Shown here piece by piece: positions 16,178-23,168 of a stretch of 23,168 nucleotides of DNA (positions are counted from its first letter, which is position 1; the number at the start of each line of letters is the position of its first letter). The stretch is from Candidatus Latescibacterota bacterium (GTDB taxonomy: Bacteria; Latescibacterota; MVCY01). The stretch is from positions 1 through 23,168 of the forward strand of contig JAUWEO010000005.1 of NCBI GenBank assembly GCA_030608245.1, given 5' to 3'. The notes below the pieces were generated by a model, which did no database searches, was not told the origin of the DNA, and saw only the letters and a program-made list of their open reading frames with translations. The position numbers and the translations under genes were made by a program.

Positions 16178-19100
16178 TCACCCCAGCCATATTTTTCCCA
16201 CTACCGATGTGTCCCTCAGCTTTGACAAAAGCTCATCTGAGGGAGAAACCAGCAGGGCCTTTGATCTTATCACAAATTTCTTGCCGGTGTTGCCTTCAAG
16301 GTGAATCACCACCCGGCATTTTCCCTGATGATTTCCCAGCAGATCCCGAAGTTCCCTTAGGGGTTGTTCTTCCAGGCCTACTCCCGAAACAGCGATGTTC
16401 ACTACCTTAGCATACTCACTTCTTCCCTTAGCAAGAGGAAGAAGGCGCGTGATCACCACTTTGGGTTTCTCCGTTTCTCTATCCTGAATAGAGACACGGC
16501 CTTCCGCCATTACCATCTGATCAGTGACCACCAGAGAACGGAATTCTTCATAACTATCAGAGAAAATGAGGATCTCAGTTGCCCCCGAGAAATCCTCTAA
16601 GGTGGCAAATGCCATAGGATTGCCTTTTCTGTCGGTAGTCTTTTTCAGTTTGGTTATGATCCCCCCTACCACCACCGCTGCGGTGCCGTCTTCGAGTTCC
16701 GAGAGTTCACCGATGCGGTGAGTGGCAAAGGCCTCAAGGTCTTGTTGATACTTTTCCAGGGGATGTCCGGATACATAGAAGCCCAGCATCTTCTTTTCAT
16801 CTGCCAGCATTTGAGATTCCGACCAGGGGGGGATATCGGGCAGTTTTTTCTCCTGGACACTCAAATTTTCGAACAGAGAGGTTTGTCCTCGCTGGCGGTC
16901 GGCCTGTGTTGTCTGGGCACCTTCCAGTGCTTGCTCCAGAACGGTTATAAGCTGGGCTCGATGTCCAGTCAATGAATCAGTTGCCCCTGCCATAATCAGG
17001 CTTTCAATGGTCCTTTTGTTCAGATGCCGCTGGTCGACTTGCTCACAGAAGTCAAAGATATTCTTAAATTTTCCTTCCTTTTCTCGTGCCTTGACTATCG
17101 CCTTGATTGCTGCGATACCCACATTCTTGATTGCTCCCAGACCAAATCTTATCCCCTCTGGTACTACGGTGAATCCGGCTTGACTTTCGTTCACATCCGG
17201 CGGCAGCACCTGGATTCCCATCCTTCGGCATTCATCCAACAGCACTCCCACTCGGTCGGAGTTGCCCATCTCGCTGGTGAGGTTGGCAGCCATAAACTCC
17301 TGAGGGAAGTGGGTCTTGAGGTAGGCTGTCTGATAGGCTATCAGGGCATAGCCTGAGCTGTGGGCTTTGTTGAAGCCATAGCCTGCAAACTGAGCCATAG
17401 CCTGGAATATCTTCCCCGCGGTTTCTTCATTTATTCTCCTGTTTCGACAGCCCTCTATGAAGGGACCGCGTTGTTCTTCCATAATCTCTGGCTGCTTCTT
17501 CCCCATAGCTCTTCTCAAAATATCTGCCTGAGCTAAAGAGAAACCCGCCAGCACAGAGGCAATCCGCATAACCTGCTCTTGATAGACGATGATGCCGTAG
17601 GTCTCCTCTAAAACGGGTTTCAGTAGGGGATGGAGATAGGTAATTTTCATTGTACCGTGCTTACGGCGGATGAAATCGTCGATACTGGCCATCGGTCCCG
17701 GGCGATAAAGGGCGTTCATGGCGATCATATCGTCCAGACTCGTGGGGTTGAGTTTGCGAAGATAGTCTCGCATCCCCGAACTTTCAAACTGAAAGATACC
17801 GATAGTCTCTCCCCTGGCCAGCAGCTCAAAAGTGGCTTTATCCTCCAGGGAAAGATCATCTAACTCAGGGGAAGTGCCTTTTTCGGCGACCATTCTCAAA
17901 GTATCATCAATGCCTGTAAGGGTTCTCAAACCCAGGAAGTCCATCTTCACTAGTCCGATTTCTTCGACGTACTTCCAGTCATATTGAGTGGTAATATCCT
18001 TCTTGTTGGTAGTGCACAGTGGGGTATAATTAGTTAAAGCATCAGGGGCTATAACCACCCCGGCAGCGTGAGTAGAGGAATGCCGGGCCAGACCTTCCAG
18101 GGTCTTAGCATAGGAGATTAACTTAGCCCCCACGCCATCTGATTGAGCCAGTTGGGCCAGTTCAGGGACAGTCTTTAGGGTCACCTCCAAGGTAGTTCCC
18201 GGCAGCACCAGTTTGGCGATTTTGTCCACCTCTCCGTAGGGCATCCCCAATACCCTTCCCACATCTCTGATCACAGCCCTGGCTGCCATCGTGCCGAAGG
18301 TGATGATCTGGGAGACATTCTCTTTTCCGTATTTCTTTATTACATAGTCGATCACCCTTTGCCGGTCTCGATCGGCAAAATCGATGTCGAAATCCGGCAT
18401 ACTCACCCTTTGAGGATTAAGGAACCGCTCAAATAGGAGTTTGTTTTTCAAGGGGTCTATATTGGTGATTTTCAGGGCATAGGAAACCAGACTGCTGGTG
18501 GCGGTTCCCCTGCCGGGACCCACGGGAAAATTCTTCGATTTAGCATATCTGACGAAATCGGCCACAATCAGGAAATAGCCTGCATAACCTGTCTTTTTGA
18601 TTATCTCCAGCTCGTGTTCCAGCCGCTCTTCTGCCTCAGCGCTGATCTCCTGGTAGCGTTCTTTGGCGCCCTGATAGGTCAGATCTTTTAGATACTCGTC
18701 TGCATTCTGGTAGTTTTCAGGCAGGGGGAAACGGGGCAATTTCAGCTTGCCGAATTCGAGCATTACATTGCAGCGGCCGGCGATCTCTGACGTCGACTGC
18801 AGAGCTTGAGGCACGTCAGCAAACAGTTCCGCCATCTCTTCCGGAGACTTGAAGTAGACCTGGTCAGTCTGAAACCGCATTCGATTCTTATCTTCCAGGG
18901 TTTTGCCCGTCTGGATACACAGAAGCACATCGTGAGCCGGCGCGTCCTCCTTGTTCAAATAATGGCAATCATTGGTAGCTACTACTGGGATATCCAGCTC
19001 TTGGCTGAACTTAAGCAGAGATTGAACTGCCGTTTCTTCCTCTTCAATTCCATGTCTTTGAAGTTCCAGATAGAAATTCCCCTGGCCAAAGATGTCGTTG

Positions 19101-19597
19101 TACTCTCGGACAGCCTGTTGGGCCTTTTCTGTGTTTTCGTTCAGAATAAGACGTGCTATTTCCCCTTTGATACAGCCGGACAGGGCGATTAGCCCCTCGT
19201 GGTATTCTCGTAGCAGCTCTTTATCCACCCGGGGATGGTAGTAGAAACCCTCCAAGTATCCCTTAGAGACAAGCTTCATCAGGTTTTGATAGCCCTGGTC
19301 ATTTCTGGCCAAAAGGACCAGGTGGGTAGCTCCATCGGCGATACCCCAAGCCGCCTGTCTTTTGAGTCTGTCCTCTATGGCCACATATACCTCGCAGCCG
19401 ATAATGGGTTTTATGCCGGCCTTCTGGACCTTCTGGTAGAATTCGATCGCTCCGAACATGTTACCGTGGTCAGTGATGGCCAAGGCAGGCATCCCCCACT
19501 GCTTGGCAGTTTTGACCATCTGCTCTATCCTGAGGGCACCGTCTAACAGACTGTACATAGTGTGATTATGTAGATGAACGAAATTGGCTGTAGGCAT
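16178..19597 (-). CDS. dnaE: DNA polymerase III alpha subunit
   Basis: Catalytic subunit of the replicative polymerase, 1139 residues, full length for a DnaE1-type protein. GGGGAGGATAAG before the ATG fixes the start. The N-terminal PHP domain (about 5-280) has what look like all nine metal ligands: His8, His10, Asp19, His44, Glu69, His121, Cys142, Asp210 and His212. The polymerase carboxylates are Asp402 and Asp404 (MPDFDIDF) and Asp553 (VKMDFLGL). The fingers, a helix-hairpin-helix region (about 800-880) and an OB-fold (about 975-1060) follow in the usual order. The C-terminus is short, and no separate proofreading domain is fused. An intact PHP site suggests it can act as a metal-dependent 3'-5' exonuclease, as in Thermus-type enzymes. 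It is transcribed alone from a good promoter. Confidence 0.97.
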   Translation of the reverse strand: MPTANFVHLHNHTMYSLLDGALRIEQMVKTAKQWGMPALAITDHGNMFGAIEFYQKVQKAGIKPIIGCEVYVAIEDRLKRQAAWGIADGATHLVLLARNDQGYQNLMKLVSKGYLEGFYYHPRVDKELLREYHEGLIALSGCIKGEIARLILNENTEKAQQAVREYNDIFGQGNFYLELQRHGIEEEETAVQSLLKFSQELDIPVVATNDCHYLNKEDAPAHDVLLCIQTGKTLEDKNRMRFQTDQVYFKSPEEMAELFADVPQALQSTSEIAGRCNVMLEFGKLKLPRFPLPENYQNADEYLKDLTYQGAKERYQEISAEAEERLEHELEIIKKTGYAGYFLIVADFVRYAKSKNFPVGPGRGTATSSLVSYALKITNIDPLKNKLLFERFLNPQRVSMPDFDIDFADRDRQRVIDYVIKKYGKENVSQIITFGTMAARAVIRDVGRVLGMPYGEVDKIAKLVLPGTTLEVTLKTVPELAQLAQSDGVGAKLISYAKTLEGLARHSSTHAAGVVIAPDALTNYTPLCTTNKKDITTQYDWKYVEEIGLVKMDFLGLRTLTGIDDTLRMVAEKGTSPELDDLSLEDKATFELLARGETIGIFQFESSGMRDYLRKLNPTSLDDMIAMNALYRPGPMASIDDFIRRKHGTMKITYLHPLLKPVLEETYGIIVYQEQVMRIASVLAGFSLAQADILRRAMGKKQPEIMEEQRGPFIEGCRNRRINEETAGKIFQAMAQFAGYGFNKAHSSGYALIAYQTAYLKTHFPQEFMAANLTSEMGNSDRVGVLLDECRRMGIQVLPPDVNESQAGFTVVPEGIRFGLGAIKNVGIAAIKAIVKAREKEGKFKNIFDFCEQVDQRHLNKRTIESLIMAGATDSLTGHRAQLITVLEQALEGAQTTQADRQRGQTSLFENLSVQEKKLPDIPPWSESQMLADEKKMLGFYVSGHPLEKYQQDLEAFATHRIGELSELEDGTAAVVVGGIITKLKKTTDRKGNPMAFATLEDFSGATEILIFSDSYEEFRSLVVTDQMVMAEGRVSIQDRETEKPKVVITRLLPLAKGRSEYAKVVNIAVSGVGLEEQPLRELRDLLGNHQGKCRVVIHLEGNTGKKFVIRSKALLVSPSDELLSKLRDTSVVGKIWLG

Positions 19598-19635
19598 CTT
19601 ATCCTCCCCGAATCGATTTTAATTTCCGTACTTCA

Positions 19636-19664
19636 AGTATACAAAAATCCCCGGGGGAAAGCAA
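19636..19664 (-). promoter_or_regulatory. Sigma70-like promoter for dnaE
   Basis: On the minus strand, TTGCTT (19664-19659) and TATACT (19641-19636) are 17 bases apart, giving a leader of about 30 bases before the dnaE start. The -35 box and spacer lie inside the inverted repeat at 19643-19673. Confidence 0.65.
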
Positions 19665-19673
19665 GGGATTTTT
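19643..19673 (-). terminator. Inverted repeat, probable terminator overlapping the dnaE promoter
   Basis: AAAAATCCC (19643-19651) and GGGATTTTT (19665-19673) are a perfect 9-base inverted repeat with a 13-base loop. Read on either strand it gives a stem followed by Ts, and it lies downstream of the glycosylase gene. It also covers the dnaE -35 box. Confidence 0.5.
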
Positions 19674-19772
19674 TTATGAGCGTTGCGAGACAATACGATA
19701 ATTTACTGGGGGTTACATAAATCGTGGGGCATGTCTCGTTTCTACAATGGTTTTGGAAAAAAGATTTGGATT

Positions 19773-20423
19773 TCAAGGGCGGAAGTAGACTTTGGTCTTC
19801 AGGGGACACTGTCCACACTTGGGTTTGCGCTGGCAGAAATTTCTGCCCAGGTGGACAATCAAGGCGTGGAATTCATTGAACAGGCCTACATCCTGGGGGA
19901 GGTTAGTCATAAATAACTGCTGAATCTCAGAATAAGAGGTCTTTTCGGATGTGAATTTGTGGCGGGAAAATATCCGTCGGGTATAGGCGTCTACAACAAA
20001 GATGGGTTTCCCGAAGGCGTAGAGCAGAATGCTGTCGGCAGTTTCCGGACCGATGCCGTTTACGGTTAGCAGCTTCTCCCGCAAGACAGACAGCTTCAAT
20101 TCCCCCAATTGCAGGAGATCGCCTTGGTGCTGGCTGAAGAGGAATCGCAGGAAGTTTCTTATGCGTTTGGCCTTAATATTGAAATAGCCGGCAGGTCTTA
20201 TCCATCGGGCCAGGGCTTGCTCTGGAATTTGATAAAGTTTGGCTGGAGTCAACAGGTCGTGTTGTTGCAAGTTGTTAATAGCTTTCTCCACATTCCCCCA
20301 GGCGGTGTTCTGGGTGAGGATAGCGCCTATTATTATCTCGAAGATGCTCTCGCCTGGCCACCACCCTTGGGGGCCGAACTCTTTTAAGAGTCTGTCATAC
20401 ATATTGATAAAAACAGACTCCAT
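19773..20423 (-). CDS. MagIII-like HhH-GPD DNA glycosylase (endonuclease III-related)
   Basis: DNA repair protein of 216 residues that probably removes alkylated bases such as 3-methyladenine. It has the helix-hairpin-helix LLTVNGIGPETADSIL (about 118-133) and the catalytic Asp145 (FVVDAYTRR). At the position where endonuclease III has the Schiff-base lysine (GVGRKTA type), this protein has Glu127, so it should be a simple glycosylase rather than a lyase. Endonuclease III keeps four cysteines for an iron-sulfur cluster; only three are visible here (Cys197, Cys203, Cys206) and the protein ends ten residues later. Length and GIGPETAD fit the Helicobacter MagIII type (about 218 residues). GAGGG lies nine bases before the ATG. 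It follows trxA but is separated from it by a strong terminator. Confidence 0.82.
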   Translation of the reverse strand: MESVFINMYDRLLKEFGPQGWWPGESIFEIIIGAILTQNTAWGNVEKAINNLQQHDLLTPAKLYQIPEQALARWIRPAGYFNIKAKRIRNFLRFLFSQHQGDLLQLGELKLSVLREKLLTVNGIGPETADSILLYAFGKPIFVVDAYTRRIFSRHKFTSEKTSYSEIQQLFMTNLPQDVGLFNEFHALIVHLGRNFCQRKPKCGQCPLKTKVYFRP

Positions 20424-20461
20424 ATTTATAGGCCCTCTTTTTCAATGGAGATTGAAGAAAA

Positions 20462-20506
20462 GAAAACCGGCCCGGTGAGAGATTCATCTCTCCGCAGGAC
20501 CGGTCT
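20462..20506 (-). terminator. Rho-independent terminator after trxA
   Basis: On the minus strand the outer stem is ACCGGTCC / GGGCCGGT (one G-T pair), with an inner perfect stem GAGAGAT / ATCTCTC. A tract TTTTCTTTTC follows. It is a strong stop for the protease-trxA transcript, 20 bases past the trxA stop codon. Confidence 0.75.
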
Positions 20507-20523
20507 TTTCCGGACAACTATTT

Positions 20524-20853
20524 TCATTGGTCGAGAAGTGTCTCCAGGCGGGAAACAAGGTGTTGCTTCGGCACGGCCCCCACAATCTGATCGACAAGCT
20601 TTCCCTGATTGAACAGCAGCAGGGTGGGAATACTCATAATACTATATTGGCTGGCCGCAGCAGAATTAGAGTCCACATTCAATTTGCAGAACTTGAACTT
20701 GCCGGCATACTCTTCGGTGAGCTTCTCTATCACCGGGGCTATCATTTTGCAGGGCGGACACCATTCGGCCCAGAAATCCACCAGGACCGGGGTTGAGGAT
20801 TCTAGTACTTCAGATTGAAAACTGCTGTCAGTAACTTCAATGACGTTGGCCAT
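20524..20853 (-). CDS. trxA: Thioredoxin with WCPPC active site
   Basis: Small cytosolic dithiol-disulfide reductant, 109 residues, standard thioredoxin length. The active site is Cys32-Pro-Pro-Cys35 in FWAEWCPPCKMIAP, where the usual motif is WCGPC. The buried Asp26 and the cis-proline motif SIPTLLLF are present, as is the second half KLNVDSN. There is no signal peptide, which argues against a periplasmic role despite the unusual motif. One additional cysteine (FKFCKL, about 56) is seen. AAAGGAAACCGGAA precedes the ATG. The start lies inside the last codons of the upstream protease gene (17-base overlap), so the two are coupled, and a terminator follows. Confidence 0.95.
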   Translation of the reverse strand: MANVIEVTDSSFQSEVLESSTPVLVDFWAEWCPPCKMIAPVIEKLTEEYAGKFKFCKLNVDSNSAAASQYSIMSIPTLLLFNQGKLVDQIVGAVPKQHLVSRLETLLDQ

Positions 20854-22522
20854 TTCCGGTTTCCTTTCCTATTATGTTAGTGTATTGGACTGGATCTCTC
20901 AAGATGTCAATAGCCTTGTGAAGCTGAGCATCCTCGGGGAAGGTGGCCCGGATGCCGGCCTCTAATCCCCACTGTCGAGATGCTATCTCCTTTCTTATAG
21001 CCATCTTGATGTAATCTTTGTCCTTCTGAAAATCATTCTCTTTGGCTTTCTCCAACTCGATTTCCAATTCGGCAAGCAGCCCTTCTGTGCGGTCGTTGTA
21101 TCCCTTCTCTTGAACCATCACCTTTAAGGTGTCCACATATATTTCCTCTGGTGTTTTATAATCGAACTGTTTTTGTTTGAGGAAATCTTTGAACAGAGCT
21201 AAGACCTGATCATCCACCTCGAAATTCTGGTCGATCTGGGAATGTTCTGACACATAATGCACAGCGAAGCCAAACAACATGCGTCTGCGCAGGAGCTCCA
21301 GCAATAAGTTGTCCAGCTTCTTGGACTCAACCTCCAAATCAGGGGTGATGCCACCACCACCGTAGATCGCCCTGCCATTGTGGGTCGTGAATTGTTTCTT
21401 TTGGAGTTGGGGTTCTTGTTCGTCAAAGAGTTCTTTGGGTTTTTCCTTCTGTTTTGGGCTATGTTCTATGTTAATACACCTCCCACTGGGGGTGTAGTAG
21501 TAAGCAGTGGTTAGTTTAAGGGCTGAGTTCTCAGATATGGGAAACACGGTTTGAACTGAACCTTTGCCGAATGTAACAGTGCCCACAATCAATCCTCTGT
21601 CCCAGTCCTGAATTGCCCCCGCCACGATCTCGGAGGCACTGGCAGAGGCCTTGTTCACCAAGATAACCATCGGCATATCCACAGGGATAACTGGATCGTG
21701 GTTAGAATAATAGTCATTGTTCTGCCCCCTATCTCTCCCCTTAGTGGAGACAACTAATCTTCCCTTTTCTAAGAATTTATCAGCTACTGCCACTGCTTGG
21801 CCGAGGAGTCCGCCGGCGTTTCCCCGCAAATCCAGAATGAGAGATTTGATGCCGTTCTCTTTCAGCCGGTTAAGGGACTGAGCCAATTCCTTTCCAGAGT
21901 TTTCGGAGAAGCGGGAGAGGCGGATGTAACCGACTTCCGGTCGGATTTCATCAGAGAAGCTTATAGCCTTCAGGGTTATTATTTCGCGGGTGATGGTGTA
22001 GTCAAGAGGTTTAAGTTGACCCTCTCTGAGGATGGTGATAGTCACCTTGGTGCCAGATTTGCCCCGGAGTTTCTGGGCCACATCTTCAATACTCTCCCCT
22101 CGAGCTGGCGCCCCCTCGATCTTGATGATCTGATCCCCGGCTTGGAGCCCTGCTCGCGCCGCAGGGGTTTCCGCAAATGGGGCAATCACCGTGGGGATAT
22201 CCTCCTTTATGCCGATTATGATTCCCAAGCCGCCGTATCTTCCGGTTGTTTCTATCTTTAGTTGATCTATCTGTCTTTTTTTAAAGAAATTACTATAAGG
22301 ATCAAGTTGCCCCAACATCCCTTTGATCCCGCTCACCACTATCTCTTCGGGATTCGCCTCTTTGACATAGCTTTTGCTGATACGTTTGTAGACGTTGCCG
22401 AATTGGCTAAGGCTCTCGCCGACCACTCCATACCGATCCTGGCCTGCCGCATGATTTCCAATCACCCAGGTCCCGATCAAAATGGCCATCAAGGCTATGG
22501 CAATCCATATTTTTTTAGACAT
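20837..22522 (-). CDS. S41-family C-terminal processing protease (Ctp/Prc type)
   Basis: Membrane-anchored or exported serine protease of 561 residues that trims the C-terminal ends of envelope proteins. AAGGAGCAGACAG precedes the ATG. An N-terminal hydrophobic segment (about 4-25) is a signal or anchor. An N-terminal helical region (30-90) is followed by a PDZ domain (about 92-170; GLGIIIGIKE, GLQAGDQIIKI) and the S41 catalytic domain (about 180-370), with the serine in ASASASEI (292-299) and Lys320 in TFGKGSVQ. GNAGG (235-239) is the loop after LDLR. A charged helical extension of about 190 residues follows, longer than in minimal Ctp proteins. The last codons overlap trxA by 17 bases. Substrates are not deducible. 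Confidence 0.93.
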   Translation of the reverse strand: MSKKIWIAIALMAILIGTWVIGNHAAGQDRYGVVGESLSQFGNVYKRISKSYVKEANPEEIVVSGIKGMLGQLDPYSNFFKKRQIDQLKIETTGRYGGLGIIIGIKEDIPTVIAPFAETPAARAGLQAGDQIIKIEGAPARGESIEDVAQKLRGKSGTKVTITILREGQLKPLDYTITREIITLKAISFSDEIRPEVGYIRLSRFSENSGKELAQSLNRLKENGIKSLILDLRGNAGGLLGQAVAVADKFLEKGRLVVSTKGRDRGQNNDYYSNHDPVIPVDMPMVILVNKASASASEIVAGAIQDWDRGLIVGTVTFGKGSVQTVFPISENSALKLTTAYYYTPSGRCINIEHSPKQKEKPKELFDEQEPQLQKKQFTTHNGRAIYGGGGITPDLEVESKKLDNLLLELLRRRMLFGFAVHYVSEHSQIDQNFEVDDQVLALFKDFLKQKQFDYKTPEEIYVDTLKVMVQEKGYNDRTEGLLAELEIELEKAKENDFQKDKDYIKMAIRKEIASRQWGLEAGIRATFPEDAQLHKAIDILRDPVQYTNIIGKETGNGQRH

Positions 22523-22576
22523 CTGTCTGCTCCTTAAGGATTCTGATCTCTCGATAAATGTTTTGATTTATTAACT

Positions 22577-22621
22577 TGGAGCCAACGGTCGGATTCGAAC
22601 CGACGACCTGCTCATTACGAG
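22577..22621 (-). other. 3' half of tRNA-Thr(CGU): probable integration (att) site
   Basis: On the minus strand this reads, from the anticodon loop: CTCGTAA (anticodon CGT), 3' stem TGAGC, variable AGGTC, T-arm GTCGG-TTCGAAT-CCGAC, acceptor strand CGTTGGC, discriminator T and encoded CCA. The 5' half is absent: the sequence before the loop (CGCCA) does not pair with TGAGC, and neither the D-arm nor a matching GCCAACG acceptor strand is found in the remaining 540 bases. A break in the anticodon loop is where tyrosine integrases often cross over. It is therefore read as a tRNA fragment left at one end of an integrated element, not a working tRNA. Confidence 0.75.
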
Positions 22622-22626
22622 TGGCG

Positions 22627-23168
22627 TCAAGGGTGTTTCTGCAACCCGCTGACATCCCTGAAGAAATGAACCTAAGCTCAAGATTTCCTTACAAGAACGA
22701 ATTCTATCTACTACTATTGATTCATAAGGAGTTTGATTGATTTTCATCTCTTGTGGACACTATTTGGACACCAAAAAAATAACGTATATATCTTCCAAAG
22801 TCAAGGCTTTTTTGGTAGTGGATAGAAATTCAGATCAGGGAACCAAGGTTAATAGAGCACAAATCGAGTGCACATGATATAGACCCTTAGATTCCTCTCT
22901 GACAAATGGATTATTATGGATCAATTCTACGTTACCTCAATTGAGATGATTTCAATAGTGTAAGAAACCGAACATAGTACACTTCGGCTTTGTAAGTCAA
23001 GGCGTGGTGTCTTAGTTTGATTGTGTTGACACGGCAGACGTCTATGAGAAGCGCACACTTTCGCCTGAGTTAGAAGAGGTGAACGTGTGGGCTTTTTTGC
23101 CTGATGACGGCAATCCAGCGTAGACATCGTCTTGCAGGTAGAGATCGACGGACTTTGCCCGGAGCCGC
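22627..23168. other. Gene-free region, possible end of an integrated element
   Basis: About 540 bases without a convincing coding frame on either strand. I see a pair of TGGACAC direct repeats at 22754 and 22765, a palindrome CTCAATTGAG at about 22937 and a terminator-like hairpin at 23049-23098. A frame of 41 codons enters from the right edge on the minus strand and stops at 23042, too short to support as a gene. Confidence 0.4.
23049..23098 (+). terminator. Terminator-like hairpin with no upstream gene
   Basis: AAGCGCACAC (23049-23058) and GTGTGGGCTT (23085-23094) pair at nine of ten positions with one G-G mismatch, and a run of six Ts starts at 23093. The loop is long (26 bases). No plus-strand gene leads into it. 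Confidence 0.35.

Noticed and set aside
22577..22660. Complete tRNA gene
   Set aside because: No 5' acceptor strand, no D-arm and no pairing anticodon 5' stem; only the 3' half is real.
22580..22760. End of an integrase gene beside the tRNA fragment
   Set aside because: All three minus-strand frames have stops just after the TGGACAC repeats, and no Arg-His-Arg-Tyr recombinase motif is visible.
22927..23127. Minus-strand frame of 66 codons near the right edge
   Set aside because: Low-complexity basic composition, no ribosome site of note and no recognisable motif.
23042..23167. Minus-strand frame entering from the right edge (41 codons, stop at 23042)
   Set aside because: Such an open stretch is not rare by chance and I recognise no domain; it could be the end of a gene lying outside the window but cannot be supported.

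Overview
The window looks like chromosomal DNA of a Gram-negative bacterium, most likely an uncultured lineage of the FCB type (candidate phyla such as Latescibacteria, KSB1 or Zixibacteria are possible). Three things point that way: an apolipoprotein N-acyltransferase, so there is an outer membrane with lipoproteins; a large secreted protease ending in a FlgD-like/type IX-secretion-style sorting domain; and a small secreted protein with a dockerin-like tail. The assignment to a lineage is inference, because there is no rRNA or complete tRNA here. Base composition is mixed and moderate, and sigma70-like promoters and Shine-Dalgarno sites are easy to read.

Layout. 1-1226 (+): C-terminal four fifths of lnt, cut by the window edge. 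1335-5779 (+): two adjacent secreted-protein genes, a 1253-residue subtilisin-like multidomain protease and a 222-residue protein that shares one of its modules and ends in two calcium-loop dockerin-like repeats. 5857-8521 (-): a PLP aminotransferase and argJ, separated by a degenerate palindromic intergenic repeat. 8738-12760 (+): a compact MoxR ATPase, DUF58 and BatA-like VWA membrane protein operon, transcribed divergently from argJ, with a good promoter readable on each side. 12964-16151 (+): three genes of sugar or keto-acid type metabolism, an HpcH/HpaI aldolase, a DegT-family aminotransferase and a DapA/NanA-family lyase. 16178-19597 (-): dnaE with an intact PHP metal site. 19773-22522 (-): an S41 C-terminal processing protease overlapping a thioredoxin gene (WCPPC active site), then after a strong terminator a MagIII-like DNA glycosylase. 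22523-23168: no convincing gene, but the 3' half of a tRNA-Thr(CGU) without its 5' half.

How the parts fit together. Most of the window is core metabolism, replication and envelope maintenance. The accessory material is at two places. The secreted pair 1335-5779 may act together outside the cell, because the same roughly 55-residue module sits in both proteins. The right end looks like the edge of an integrated element: the tRNA 3' half would be the host-side attachment site, and the gene-free, AT-richer sequence beyond it the end of the element. A pair of direct repeats one helical turn apart lies about 130 bases from the tRNA fragment, as expected of integrase arm sites.

I found no CRISPR array, no complete tRNA or rRNA, no insertion sequence and no defence system. 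No clear new multi-gene system is visible; the best leads are the shared secreted module with dockerin, the tRNA attachment site, and the leader between the DegT and NanA-like genes.
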